NCBI RefSeq assembly: GCF_010509575.1
Contig: NZ_CP048437.1
Location: forward strand, 186,001 to 250,000
Length of the DNA stretch: 64,000 nt
Source of the DNA: Faecalibacterium duncaniae
GTDB lineage: Bacteria > Bacillota > Clostridia > Oscillospirales > Ruminococcaceae
Reading direction: 5' to 3'
In this document: piece after piece, positions 1 through 7,988 of the stretch
Layout of the letters: the number at the start of each line of letters is the position of its first letter
Position numbering within the stretch: the first letter of the stretch is position 1
The notes under the pieces: model-generated
Seen by the model: only the letters and a program-made list of their open reading frames with translations
Database searches by the model: none
What the model was told of the DNA's origin: nothing
Made by a program: the position numbers and the translations under genes

Positions 1-879
1 CATGAGGTCAACGGGGGATTGAAATTCCGGGTCGTCCTCGCGGGCTTCCGACGCATTTATCATTTCAAGCAGCGTCGTAAAGTTTTTCTCATTCTCCGGG
101 GCTTCGTACCAGATGTAGCCGATAAGGGCGCAGTAAAAAAGCCGTTCCGATTTCACCCAAAAATCCTCGCCGGATTTTTCCCCGTCGCCTTTGGTGTTGG
201 CGATAATGGTATTTACCAGTTTCAAAATATCCTTTTCGCTGCGCAGATAGGCGAAGGGATTGTACCGCATGGATTTCTTGAAATTGATGGTGTTTAGCAC
301 CTTGATTTTGTACCCGCCCCGCTGCAAGAGCTTTCCACACTCGATTAAAACCGTTCCTTTCGGGTCTGTGACAACATAGCTGCTGTGCATTTGCATTAAG
401 TTGGGCTTTACAAAAAACCTTGTTTTGCCGCTGCCGGAGCCGCCGATGACAAGCACGTTTTTGTTTCTTGCATACTTCGGGTGCTTCGGGCGGCTGCTCA
501 TCATCAGCCTTTCGGTCTGCGTCAGCAGCACGTTATTTTCAAACATGGGGTCGATATATGGCTTTATATCCTCGGCATTGCCCCAACGTGCAGAGCCGTA
601 CTCCATGCCCTTACGGTATTTCTTTGCGTTCTTGCCTTTCACATAGACCGCAAGCCGGATAACGACAGCCCCGACAATGCCGATAAGCAAATCCATAGGG
701 TTAAAACTCGGCAGGGCATTTGAAAAGGCAGCGGAAAAGCCGCTGCCAATGGAAACCAGCTTGCCGGAGAGGTCAGCCCCCGGCGAGAGCCGCACCGCCT
801 GTCCGACTTTATCAAAGAGATACACAAAGAGCAGATAGGGGGCGTTTAGGATAAGCAGCTTCTTGATATTCGGCTTCAT
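1..879 (-). CDS. VirD4/TraG-type IV secretion coupling protein (partial)
   Basis: This is the first 293 residues of a VirD4/TraG-family coupling ATPase, which brings the relaxosome to the conjugation channel at the inner membrane. It runs off the left edge of the window. Two hydrophobic segments lie near residues 8-22 and 62-80. A linker reading GMEYGSARWG, typical of the family, comes next. The Walker A motif GGSGSGKT is at about residues 146-153, and TDPKGT follows some 20 residues later. The ATG at 879 is preceded by GGAGGTATCGCT. The start overlaps the stop of the pcfB-like gene (ATGA), so the two are translationally coupled. The Walker B region and C-terminus are not visible. Confidence 0.9.
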   Translation of the reverse strand, partial: MKPNIKKLLILNAPYLLFVYLFDKVGQAVRLSPGADLSGKLVSIGSGFSAAFSNALPSFNPMDLLIGIVGAVVIRLAVYVKGKNAKKYRKGMEYGSARWGNAEDIKPYIDPMFENNVLLTQTERLMMSSRPKHPKYARNKNVLVIGGSGSGKTRFFVKPNLMQMHSSYVVTDPKGTVLIECGKLLQRGGYKIKVLNTINFKKSMRYNPFAYLRSEKDILKLVNTIIANTKGDGEKSGEDFWVKSERLFYCALIGYIWYEAPENEKNFTTLLEMINASEAREDDPEFQSPVDLM

Positions 880-1352
880 AGCGATACCTCCCTGTCCTTG
901 TATTTTGTCTTTTGACGGTTCGCGTTAAGCTGCTTTGCTGCTTCCCGGAATGTGGCAAGTGCCTTTCGGATAGAGGGCTTTTGCTCCTGTGTCAGCTTCT
1001 TTGCGGAAAACTCCTTAAAGGCTGCGGTCAGAGCGTCCGCGTCCCGCCCCTTGAAAAAGACGAGATAACGGGGCGGCGTTTCGGTGCTGTCTTTCTTTAG
1101 GGCAAAGTCGATACCGTATTTTTTTGCCGTCTGCTCAAAGGCTTTGATATTGCCCTCGGTTATCTCAATGTTGGATAGCCCCGCGTTCTGCTTCGCAAGC
1201 TGCTTTAGGGTCTGCTTCCCGTGGGGCTGTTTTTCCTGCTGCTTTTTTGCCTGTGCAAGCATGGCTTTGATTGCCTTTTGCAGCGTTTCAGCGGTCAGCT
1301 TCGCTCCCTTGACAGAGAGCGCAACCACTTTTTCGTTGATTTCATCTTGCAA
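876..1352 (-). CDS. PcfB-like conjugation accessory protein (DUF3801)
   Basis: A 158-residue basic, soluble protein of the PcfB/DUF3801 family. These proteins are encoded immediately upstream of the coupling protein in Gram-positive conjugative elements and, in Enterococcus plasmid pCF10, take part in substrate recruitment to the VirD4 homologue PcfC. The central segment with YGIDFALKK and PPRYLVFFKGRDADAL is characteristic. The N-terminus is helical and rich in Lys, Gln and Ala. The 4-base overlap with the virD4 gene agrees with joint function. The call rests on recognising the family pattern and on the gene order. Confidence 0.85.
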   Translation of the reverse strand: MQDEINEKVVALSVKGAKLTAETLQKAIKAMLAQAKKQQEKQPHGKQTLKQLAKQNAGLSNIEITEGNIKAFEQTAKKYGIDFALKKDSTETPPRYLVFFKGRDADALTAAFKEFSAKKLTQEQKPSIRKALATFREAAKQLNANRQKTKYKDREVSL

Positions 1353-1449
1353 TGTTTACCGTCCTCCTTTCCCGGTAGTAGTGATAGTGTTAAGGTGGTA
1401 CGCCGCTTTTGGGCGTGAAAAAAGGGCGTCCGTTCTTCACGCCGCCCCG

Positions 1450-1668
1450 TTAAATCCGCACCCGCAGCCCGTTCAAGTCCTCGGCGCGGATACCTACAAG
1501 ATACCAGTTGTCCCCGTACTCAATCCGGGTCGGCTTCCATTTGCCGCCTGTGAATACGTCCATGCACTCGCCGCAATGCAAGCCGCCGTAATAGTCGGCA
1601 ATATCAAAGCGAATATCGTAGCGGTCAGCGGTTTCGTCAAAAATTAAAGCTCCTGTTTTCTGTGCCAT
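1450..1668 (-). CDS. DUF5348 family protein of the ICE
   Basis: A 72-residue protein with the pattern GALIFDETADRYDIRFD, then YYGGLHCGECMDVF, GKWKPTRIE and WYLVGI. This is the DUF5348 family found on many clostridial conjugative elements, whose function is unknown. The two cysteines in HCGEC could bind metal, but a single pair is not enough to claim it. The gene lies between the RepA-like gene and pcfB in the same direction and starts with ATG behind an AGGAGG-type site (positions 1678-1685). No signal peptide or membrane segment is visible. Confidence 0.8.
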   Translation of the reverse strand: MAQKTGALIFDETADRYDIRFDIADYYGGLHCGECMDVFTGGKWKPTRIEYGDNWYLVGIRAEDLNGLRVRI

Positions 1669-1691
1669 GTGGTAAATCCTCCTTTTTTCGT

Positions 1692-2657
1692 TTACAGGCT
1701 TTCGCCCTCGTTGTAGGTGTAGTAGTCCGGGTCGCCGTATTTAGGCTTGCCGGATAATGCGCCGCTTGCCATGTCGTGAGCGACAAGGGAAGTATAATAG
1801 CTGTCAATGGTAGACGGGGCATTGAAAAGAACCGCCTTTAGGTACTGCTTGATATTGCGGATTTTCGTGGTGTTCTCCTGCATACAGTCAAGCACAAAGC
1901 GGATATGTTCGCTGTCCAGCTTCATAAACTTTGACTTCACAAGCTCGGCGGGGTAATCGTCCCCTGCAATACGGATTTTCTTTCTTGACGTACAGACCGT
2001 TTCAAGGATAATGTCAACAATCTCATTCAGACGGTCATGGTCAAACTTCATATCCTGCAAGAGAATGTTATACTCGATATTGTCCTTGATGATTTCCTCA
2101 TACACTCTGTAAGCGTCGTTCCTTTCCGTTCCTTTCCGTTCCGGCGGCTGTGCCGCTTCGTCCTCGCCATAAGGCAAGGGATTTAGGGAATGGATAGGAA
2201 TGGAATGGGTACTTGATAAATCCGTATTTGATTTTTCTTTTTTTTGTAAGTTAGTTCTTGATATATCTTTATTTAATTGCATTGGATTTTCCGACGTCGG
2301 ATTTTCCGTTGTCGGGTTATCCGCTGTTGGATTTTCCAATACCGGGCAATCCAATTCCGGCGGCTGCGGCTGTTCGTAAATGGTGTACTCGATTGCGGTC
2401 ATTTTGCCTTTCTCGTCGCGTCCCTGCCGCCTTGTGATATATCCGGCTTTTTCAAGCTCCCAAACGGCGGTACGGATAGCGTCGATACTTTCCCGGTTGA
2501 TGTAGGACAGCCCTGCAAGGGTATAGTCCCAATCCTCCGGCAGGGACAGCATTTGAGATAACAGCCCCTTTGCCTTTAAGGAAAGCTCCTTGTTGCGTAA
2601 GTGGTGGTTGCTCATTACGGTGTAGCCTGTGTTGCGTTCCACACGGAAAACTGCCAT
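1692..2657 (-). CDS. RepA-like replication initiator of the ICE (DUF6017-type C-terminus)
   Basis: A 321-residue protein starting MAVFRVERNTGYTVMSNHHL, the N-terminal winged-helix pattern of RepA_N/replisome-organiser proteins found on conjugative elements. The HTH region spans about residues 1-110. A low-complexity linker with a five-residue repeat (LENPT, ADNPT, TENPT, SENPM) occupies roughly residues 120-145. The C-terminal helical part ending KPKYGDPDYYTYNEG resembles DUF6017. It probably opens an origin for autonomous circular replication or mobilisation. An in-frame extension reaches 2807, but the ATG at 2657 has AAAGGAG 10 bases upstream and matches the family start. Confidence 0.8.
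   Translation of the reverse strand: MAVFRVERNTGYTVMSNHHLRNKELSLKAKGLLSQMLSLPEDWDYTLAGLSYINRESIDAIRTAVWELEKAGYITRRQGRDEKGKMTAIEYTIYEQPQPPELDCPVLENPTADNPTTENPTSENPMQLNKDISRTNLQKKEKSNTDLSSTHSIPIHSLNPLPYGEDEAAQPPERKGTERNDAYRVYEEIIKDNIEYNILLQDMKFDHDRLNEIVDIILETVCTSRKKIRIAGDDYPAELVKSKFMKLDSEHIRFVLDCMQENTTKIRNIKQYLKAVLFNAPSTIDSYYTSLVAHDMASGALSGKPKYGDPDYYTYNEGESL
2284..2358 (-). repeat. Five tandem 15-bp units inside the RepA-like gene
   Basis: Five imperfect 15-bp units of the type GGATTTTCCGACGTC follow each other without gaps and keep the reading frame. They encode the pentapeptide linker of the RepA-like protein (E/D-N-P-T pattern). The repeat is likely to vary in copy number between strains by slippage. 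Confidence 0.8.
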
Positions 2658-2685
2658 AGCTTCATCACTCCTTTGCTTTAGATTT

Positions 2686-2797
2686 GTTGCGCAGTAGAAC
2701 GCGGATTTTGAGGGGTAAGGTATCTTTTCCTTGCTTCCTCTGTTTTGCGTTCTGTAAGCCCGATAAATCAAGGCTTTTTTTGCCCCTACTGCGTAAC
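2686..2797. repeat. Inverted repeat in the leader of the RepA-like gene
   Basis: GTTGCGCAGTAG at 2686-2697 and CTACTGCGTAAC at 2786-2797 are inverted copies with one mismatch. They flank an 88-base stretch upstream of the RepA-like start. The pair could fold into a long-range stem in the transcript or be a binding site for the initiator. No iteron series is visible. Confidence 0.45.
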
Positions 2798-2805
2798 ATG
2801 AGGGC

Positions 2806-2857
2806 ATAAAAATAGCGGCGTTCCTGTTCTCCCAGTGAGAGAGTGAGAAACGCCGCT
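2806..2857 (-). terminator. Rho-independent terminator after the small ICE gene
   Basis: In the minus-strand transcript, AGCGGCGTT and AACGCCGCT pair around a 26-base loop with a further short stem, followed by UAUUUUUAU. It lies just downstream of the stop at 2868 and separates this gene from the RepA-like gene. Confidence 0.7.
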
Positions 2858-2867
2858 GTGCGGGTCG

Positions 2868-3230
2868 CTATTTCATTTCTTCTGCTATCAGTTCTTGCAT
2901 GACTTCTCCAAAGTCTGCCATGAAAGAAAAGATGAAGTATTCCAAAACGTCGGGGTCTGCGTCCATAGGCTCGGCTTCCTCTGAAAAAGGCAAGCCCATT
3001 AGCCCATAAAGCAGTTTGATGATTTTGAACAGCTTGCCCCGGTCGGTGGGGTTGTTCATGGTTACAAGTACGTTGGTAAGGCGGTTGATTGTTTCCATGT
3101 CGCCGCCTGTCGTTACCCATACCATTTCCGCGAACGGCTGCGTGATTGCCCCGGCGACAAGGTTTATCTTATTCTTGCCGATTTCGCCGGACGGAAGTAT
3201 AATACCCTTAGTCAAAAGTTCGTTTTTCAT
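2868..3230 (-). CDS. Conserved ICE protein of unknown function
   Basis: A 120-residue soluble, acidic protein starting MKNELLTKGIILPSGEIGKN. The ATG at 3230 has GAGGAC closely upstream; a longer in-frame extension to 3305 lacks a better ribosome site. I do not recognise a named domain. The middle is helical (TINRLTNVLVTMNNPTDRGK) and the end is acidic and aromatic (YFIFSFMADFGEVMQEL). As the first gene of the element at the chromosome junction it could be an accessory or regulatory protein, but nothing in the sequence proves this. It is followed by its own terminator. Confidence 0.65.
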   Translation of the reverse strand: MKNELLTKGIILPSGEIGKNKINLVAGAITQPFAEMVWVTTGGDMETINRLTNVLVTMNNPTDRGKLFKIIKLLYGLMGLPFSEEAEPMDADPDVLEYFIFSFMADFGEVMQELIAEEMK

Positions 3231-3398
3231 GTCGTCCTCCTTATATTCTGTGGTGCTAAAATGGTGCCCGGTCTTACAAAAACACCTTATGCGGAGATAT
3301 GACAAGAAAAATGAAGATATGCGGAAAACCTTGATTTTAAGCCATTTTCACATTGGTTTATAAACATTTGTGAGGACTTATAAAAGGTTTTGCGTCTA

Positions 3399-3653
3399 TC
3401 AAATCAATAAAAAATCATATTCTGTCGAGCTGGCAGGATGCAGGTCAAGCGTTTGTGTAGAACCGTCATAGCTCCAGCCATCACCGGAACAACTTGTAGT
3501 ATAGGTGCCATTACTATCCCTAGAACCTTCGGGATATCCATCAATAATTTTTAATTGGCCGCCTCCCTCCGCCCACGCTGTGATTGCCGACACAGGCAGG
3601 AGCGTTACCGCCATGCACAGCGCCACCAGAAGGCTGAGTAGTCGTTTCTTCAT
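3399..3653 (-). pseudogene. Truncated secreted protein at the ICE junction
   Basis: The ATG at 3653 follows GAGGGACCCCCT and opens a clear signal peptide: KKR, a hydrophobic core of about 18 residues, and a cleavage region near AWA. The mature part begins EGGGQLKIIDG and continues GDGWSYDGSTQTLDL. That resembles the start of the carbohydrate-binding (DUF4353-like) repeats in large clostridial surface proteins. The frame then enters AT-rich ICE sequence and stops after 84 residues, far shorter than such proteins usually are. I read it as a surface-protein gene cut by insertion of the element. The missing part should lie beyond the other ICE end. Confidence 0.65.
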
Positions 3654-3827
3654 AGGGGGTCCCTCACTTTCTTTGGGCCGGAAGTGGAGCTCCGGCAAAA
3701 ATGGATGCTCTCACTTCCTTAAATACACGCCGCGCGAAATCCTTTCACCCTTTTTCAAAAAAATTTGAAAAAAAAAAGAAAAACCAGAATGCTGAGGTGG
3801 TGGCATCTCTTGACGATTGTGCCCGAG

Positions 3828-3869
3828 CGCTCCCGGATACTTCTGATGAAGTATGCGGGGGCGTTTTTT
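3828..3869 (+). terminator. Rho-independent terminator
   Basis: CGCTCCCGGATACTTC pairs with GAAGTATGCGGGGGCG around a TGAT loop, followed by six T. It stands between the truncated gene and the dipeptidase promoter. It probably ended a plus-strand transcript that was present before the ICE inserted, because no plus-strand gene now precedes it. Confidence 0.75.
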
Positions 3870-3884
3870 CGTGGAACTGGGGGC

Positions 3885-3913
3885 TTGTGGAGCGGGGGCA
3901 ATCGTTCTATAAT
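3885..3913 (+). promoter_or_regulatory. Sigma-70 type promoter for the dipeptidase operon
   Basis: -35 TTGTGG at 3885-3890, 17-base spacer, perfect -10 TATAAT at 3908-3913, 37 bases before the dipeptidase start. Confidence 0.8.
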
Positions 3914-3950
3914 ACAAGCTGTGAAATGAATCACAAAAGGGGTGGAACGT

Positions 3951-5330
3951 ATGGACAAAAAACTGAACGAGGCCGTGGCGGCGCTGCGGCCCCAGATGGT
4001 GGCGGCGCTCCAGCGGCTGGTGCGCAGGCGCAGTGTGGAGGCCGACCCGCTGCCGGGCAAGCCCTTTGGCGAGGAGGTGGATGCCTGCTTTGCCGAGGCG
4101 CTGGCCCTCTGCCATGAGCTGGGCTTTGAGACCACCGACATGGATCGGTACATCGGCTGGTGCGAGATCGGCACCGGGGACGAGATGGTGGCGGTGCTGG
4201 GGCATCTGGACGTGGTGCCCGAGGGCGAGGGCTGGCATCACCCGCCCTACGCCGCCGAGATCGAGGGCGGCAGGCTGTATGGCCGGGGTGCCATTGACGA
4301 CAAAGGCCCGGTGGTGGCCAGCCTGTTCGCGCTGAAAGCCATCCGGGATCTGGGCATTCCGCTCAACCGCCGTGTCCGGCTGCTGTTCGGCCTGAACGAG
4401 GAGACCAACGACCGGGACGTGCTGTACTACAAGGCCCACGGCGGGGAGATCCCGGTGCTGGGCTTCACCCCGGACGGCGAGTATCCGCTCATCAACGGCG
4501 AAAAGGGCATCCTGAACGAGAGCTATGCCGTGCAGCTGCACCAGACCGGGGCCTGGCAGCTGAGCAGGGTGCAGGGCGGCGTGGCCGGCAATGTGGTGCC
4601 GGACTACGCCTGCGCTGTGCTGACCGCCCCGGCGGGGGCCGCCCTGCCGGATGCGGAGCACATCACCGTGACAGCCATCCCCGGCGGCTATCAGGTGGAA
4701 GCGGTGGGCGTTTCGGCCCACGGCAGCCACCCGGAGCAGGGCGAAAACGCCATTGGGCGGCTGGTGTGCTACCTTGACCGGCTGCCGCTGGAGGGGGATG
4801 CCAAGCAGGCCGTGCACTTTCTGGCCGAGAAGCTGGGCACCGACCCCTACGGCGAGCGCCTGCTGGGCCACCGGCTGGAGGATGCGCTCTCCGGCCCCAT
4901 GAGCTGCAACTGGGGGCTGATCGAGGGCGACGCGCAGCATCTGTGGGTCAAGCTGAACTACCGCTATCCTGTGACCATGGAACGGGCAGACTGCCAGCCC
5001 GCTGTGCAGGCCGCCTTTGAGGCCGCAGGCTGGGCGCTGGATGGGCAGGTGCACAAGGAAAAGCTCTACTACCCTGCCGAGACCCCGCTGGTCAGCGCCC
5101 TGCTGGAGGTTTACCGGGATGCCACCGGCGACAATGCCCCGCCCAAGTGCATCGGCGGCGGCACCTACGCCAAGATGCTGCCCAACGTGGTGGCCTTTGG
5201 CCCCCTGTTCGCGGGTGACCCGGTCACAGAGCATCAGCCCGATGAATGCATCGATCTGGAACGTCTGGTGCAGAACGCCCAGATCATTGCAAACGCCATT
5301 GTCAAGCTGGCAAACCTGCCGCTGGAATAA
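3951..5330 (+). CDS. M20 family (PepV/Sapep-like) metallo-dipeptidase
   Basis: A 459-residue cytoplasmic metallopeptidase that hydrolyses dipeptides with two catalytic metal ions. The metal ligands of the M20/PepV family are visible: VLGHLDVVP (His85, Asp87), GRGAIDDKGP (Asp117), GLNEETND (Glu150-151), FTPDGEYP (Asp175) and the late EHQPDE histidine. The length matches PepV (about 470). The ATG at 3951 is preceded by AAAGGGGTGG; a GTG nine bases earlier is less well placed. The next gene, a dipeptide epimerase, begins 16 bases after the stop, which suggests joint use of cell-wall or dietary dipeptides. Confidence 0.9.
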   Translation: MDKKLNEAVAALRPQMVAALQRLVRRRSVEADPLPGKPFGEEVDACFAEALALCHELGFETTDMDRYIGWCEIGTGDEMVAVLGHLDVVPEGEGWHHPPYAAEIEGGRLYGRGAIDDKGPVVASLFALKAIRDLGIPLNRRVRLLFGLNEETNDRDVLYYKAHGGEIPVLGFTPDGEYPLINGEKGILNESYAVQLHQTGAWQLSRVQGGVAGNVVPDYACAVLTAPAGAALPDAEHITVTAIPGGYQVEAVGVSAHGSHPEQGENAIGRLVCYLDRLPLEGDAKQAVHFLAEKLGTDPYGERLLGHRLEDALSGPMSCNWGLIEGDAQHLWVKLNYRYPVTMERADCQPAVQAAFEAAGWALDGQVHKEKLYYPAETPLVSALLEVYRDATGDNAPPKCIGGGTYAKMLPNVVAFGPLFAGDPVTEHQPDECIDLERLVQNAQIIANAIVKLANLPLE

Positions 5331-5346
5331 GAAGGAGGACGGGACT

Positions 5347-6444
5347 ATGAAGATCACACAGGTGCGGCTGGGCCGCATTTCCACCCCGCTGCGGGTGCCG
5401 TTCAAAACGGCACTGCGCACTGTGAACAGCGTTGAGGATGTTATCGTGGAGCTCCACACCGATACCGGTGCGGTGGGCTACGGCGAAGCACCCCCGACCG
5501 GTGTCATCACCGGCGATACCACCGGGGCCATCCTCGGTGCCATTCAGGATCATATCGCCCCTGCCCTGCTGGGCCGCGACCTCGATGAATTTGAGGATCT
5601 GACCGCCGCTGTGCAGAAGGCGCTTGTCCACAACACCAGCGCCAAGGCCGCTGTGGACATGGCCCTGTGGGATCTGCTGGGCCAGAAGTACAGCGCCCCT
5701 GTCTACCGGATGCTGGGCGGTGCCCGCAAAAACATCGTGACCGATATCACCATCAGTGTCAACCCGCCCGAGGAGATGGCCCGGGATGCCCGCACCGCCG
5801 TCCAGCGCGGCTACGACTGCCTGAAGGTCAAGGTTGGCATTGACCCGGAACTGGATGTGGCCCGCCTTGCCGCGGTGCGGCAGGCCGTGGGCCGGGACAT
5901 CAAGCTCCGCATCGATGCCAATCAGGCCTGGAACGCCAAGCAGGCGGTCCGCATCCTGAACCAGATGCAGGAGAAGGGGCTGGACATTGAGTTCGTGGAG
6001 CAGCCCGTGCCCGCCGCAGATCTTGAGGGGATGCAGTATGTCACCCGCCATGCCGATGTGCCCGTGCTGGCCGACGAGAGCGTGTTCAGCCCGGCAGATG
6101 CCCTGCGGATCATGCAGACCGGCGCGGCCGACCTTGTGAACATCAAGCTGATGAAGTGCGGCGGTATCACCAATGCCCTGCGCATTGCCGCCGCCGCTGA
6201 GGTGTACGGCGTGGAGTGCATGATCGGCTGTATGCTGGAAGCAAAGATCTCGGTCAACGCCGCCGTGGAGCTGGCCTGCGCCAAGAAGATCGTCACCAAG
6301 ATCGACCTCGACGGCCCGGTGCTCTGCAGCGAGGACCACATCCTCGGCGGTGCCGTGTTCGACGAAAAGAACATCACCGTCTCCGACGCGCCCGGCATGG
6401 GCATTCAGGGCTTTGTGCCCGGCAAGGTGTCCTATCTCGACTAA
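5347..6444 (+). CDS. Dipeptide epimerase (enolase superfamily, Ala-Glu epimerase type)
   Basis: A 365-residue protein of the muconate-lactonising subgroup of the enolase superfamily. The catalytic KVK pair is at residues 160-162, metal ligands are Asp190, Glu218 and Asp243, and the second lysine lies in NIKLMKCGG (Lys267). The DxD motif near residue 320 (KIDLDGP) is the mark of dipeptide epimerases, where it binds the dipeptide amino group. Characterised relatives interconvert L-Ala-D/L-Glu during murein peptide recycling. GGAGGAC stands before the ATG. The dipeptidase immediately upstream would split the epimerised product. Exact substrate preference cannot be read from the sequence. Confidence 0.9.
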   Translation: MKITQVRLGRISTPLRVPFKTALRTVNSVEDVIVELHTDTGAVGYGEAPPTGVITGDTTGAILGAIQDHIAPALLGRDLDEFEDLTAAVQKALVHNTSAKAAVDMALWDLLGQKYSAPVYRMLGGARKNIVTDITISVNPPEEMARDARTAVQRGYDCLKVKVGIDPELDVARLAAVRQAVGRDIKLRIDANQAWNAKQAVRILNQMQEKGLDIEFVEQPVPAADLEGMQYVTRHADVPVLADESVFSPADALRIMQTGAADLVNIKLMKCGGITNALRIAAAAEVYGVECMIGCMLEAKISVNAAVELACAKKIVTKIDLDGPVLCSEDHILGGAVFDEKNITVSDAPGMGIQGFVPGKVSYLD

Positions 6445-6453
6445 AACCGGAAC

Positions 6454-6492
6454 AGACCGCATCCCGAAACACACGGGGTGCGGTCTCTTTTT
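6454..6492 (+). terminator. Terminator after the dipeptide epimerase gene
   Basis: AGACCGCATCCC pairs with GGGGTGCGGTCT around a short loop, followed by CTTTTT, ten bases after the stop. Confidence 0.85.
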
Positions 6493-6578
6493 GTGAATCT
6501 GTATTTCATATACGGACAGTGAAAAAAGCTCGTGTCTGTATATGTTGAAATGAAAAACAAAAAAAGCGGGTAAAATCT

Positions 6579-6607
6579 TTGACTTTTTGGCCTGTGAGGC
6601 GTATAAT
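6579..6607 (+). promoter_or_regulatory. Strong promoter of the SstT-type transporter gene
   Basis: -35 TTGACT at 6579-6584, 17-base spacer, -10 TATAAT at 6602-6607. The leader then carries a palindrome. Confidence 0.85.
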
Positions 6608-6639
6608 CGTACTTGTTCCGTGTAGAGGAATGGGAAAAC

Positions 6640-6658
6640 TGTGCGCAATGGGCGCACA
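6640..6658. promoter_or_regulatory. Palindromic operator-like site in the sstT leader
   Basis: TGTGCGC and GCGCACA are perfect 7-base inverted arms around AATGG, about 26-45 bases after the expected transcription start. The inner core TGTGC-N5-GCACA type resembles the palindrome in front of the rpiR-type gene (15323-15355). A repressor site is likely; a short RNA hairpin is the alternative. Confidence 0.5.
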
Positions 6659-6683
6659 ATCTGGATAGGGGAGTAGAAAAGTT

Positions 6684-7931
6684 ATGAAAACGTTGAAAGC
6701 GGTTGCGGCAAGGTACAACGCCACCAGCCTGATCCTGCGCATCGTCATCGGCCTTGTGGTCGGTGCGGTGCTGGCACTGGCGGTGCCCGGTGCGGGCTGG
6801 GTGGAAGAGTTCGGCAGCCTGTTCGTGGGTGCCCTGAAGGGCATTGCCCCGGTGCTGGTGTTCGTTATCGTGGCCAGTGCGCTGGCGCAGGGCACGTCCA
6901 GGCTGGACCGGCGCTTTGGCACGGTCATCTGGCTGTACATGCTCACCACCTTCCTGGCCGCCGCCATTGCGGTGGTGACCAGCTTCCTGTTCCCTCAGAC
7001 CGTCGTTCTGGCTGAGGCGGCAGAATCCGAGGTGGTGCCCCAGGGTCTGGGCGAGGTGATGAACACCCTGCTCACCAACTTTGTGGCAAACCCCGTCAGT
7101 GCCCTGCTGAACGGCAATTACATCGGCATCCTGTTCTGGGCCTGCCTGTTCGGTCTGGCCATGAAGAAGTACGGCGCGGACAGCACCAAGCTGTTCCTGG
7201 CGAACACAGCGGATGCAGTCTCCCAGATCGTCCGCTGGATCATCAATCTGGCACCCTTCGGTATCATGGGCCTTGTGTACACCAACGTGTCCAGCAACGG
7301 CCTGTCCATCTTTACCCAGTACGGCAGGCTGCTGCTCCTGCTGGTGGGCACCATGCTCTTTATGGCACTGGTCGTCTCGCCCTTTATCATCTTTGTGTAT
7401 CTGCACTGCAACCCGTATCCGCTGGTGTTCCGCTGCCTGCGTGAATCCGGCCTGACCGCCTTCTTCACCCGCAGCTCTGCCGCCAACATCCCGGTCAATA
7501 TGGATCTGTGCGAAAAGCTGGGGCTGGATAAGGATATGTATTCCGTCTCCATCCCGCTGGGCGCTACCATCAATATGGATGGTGCCGCCATCACCATTAC
7601 CATTATGACGCTGGCTGCGGCCAATACGCTGGGCATTCAGGTGTCCCTGCCCGCCGCCATCCTTCTTTCGGTGATGAGCGCTCTGGGTGCCTGCGGCGCT
7701 TCCGGCGTGGCTGGCGGCTCCCTGCTGCTGATCCCCATGGCCTGCTCCCTGTTTGGCATCTCCAATGATATCGCCATGCAGGTGGTCGGTGTCGGCTTTA
7801 TCATTGGCGTGGTGCAGGATTCCGTGGAAACTGCCCTGAACTCCGCCGGCGACGTGGAATTTGCCGCCACTGCGGAATATCACCAGTGGCGCAAGGAAGG
7901 CAAGCCCCTGCCGGTGTTCCTGTGCAAGTGA
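6684..7931 (+). CDS. sstT: Serine/threonine:sodium symporter, DAACS family (SstT-like)
   Basis: A 415-residue integral membrane protein with about eight transmembrane helices plus re-entrant loops. It belongs to the dicarboxylate/amino acid:cation symporter family. The serine-rich hairpin TRSSAANIPVNM, the TM7 motif GATINMDGAAI and the TM8 region AGGSLLLIPMACSLFGI match SstT, the sodium-coupled serine/threonine carrier, rather than glutamate carriers. Length agrees with SstT (about 410). AGGGGAG precedes the ATG. The gene is monocistronic, with its own promoter and terminator, and may be controlled through the palindrome in its leader. Confidence 0.88.
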   Translation: MKTLKAVAARYNATSLILRIVIGLVVGAVLALAVPGAGWVEEFGSLFVGALKGIAPVLVFVIVASALAQGTSRLDRRFGTVIWLYMLTTFLAAAIAVVTSFLFPQTVVLAEAAESEVVPQGLGEVMNTLLTNFVANPVSALLNGNYIGILFWACLFGLAMKKYGADSTKLFLANTADAVSQIVRWIINLAPFGIMGLVYTNVSSNGLSIFTQYGRLLLLLVGTMLFMALVVSPFIIFVYLHCNPYPLVFRCLRESGLTAFFTRSSAANIPVNMDLCEKLGLDKDMYSVSIPLGATINMDGAAITITIMTLAAANTLGIQVSLPAAILLSVMSALGACGASGVAGGSLLLIPMACSLFGISNDIAMQVVGVGFIIGVVQDSVETALNSAGDVEFAATAEYHQWRKEGKPLPVFLCK

Positions 7932-7954
7932 TGCAAAACTGAAATGGCTTTTCA

Positions 7955-7988
7955 AAGGCTGCTGTGCTGCTGGCACGGCGGCCTTTTT
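7955..7988 (+). terminator. Terminator after sstT
   Basis: GGCTGCTGTGC pairs (with G-U pairs) with GCACGGCGGCC, followed by TTTTTG. Confidence 0.8.

Larger units (their letters stand above)
1..3424. mobile_element. End of an integrative conjugative element (ICE)
   Basis: Five minus-strand genes in a row (VirD4/TraG coupling protein, PcfB, DUF5348, RepA-like initiator, small hypothetical) form the mobilisation and replication module typical of clostridial conjugative elements. Base composition changes sharply near 3415-3430: AT-rich sequence lies to the left and GC-rich chromosomal sequence to the right. At that point a secreted-protein gene loses its 3' part. The boundary is placed there by inference. 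The recombinase and the other end lie outside the window, so no attachment site could be confirmed. Confidence 0.75.

Noticed and set aside
3711..5459. 582-codon minus-strand frame over the dipeptidase gene
   Set aside because: Antisense shadow; the plus strand encodes a complete M20 peptidase with its own promoter.
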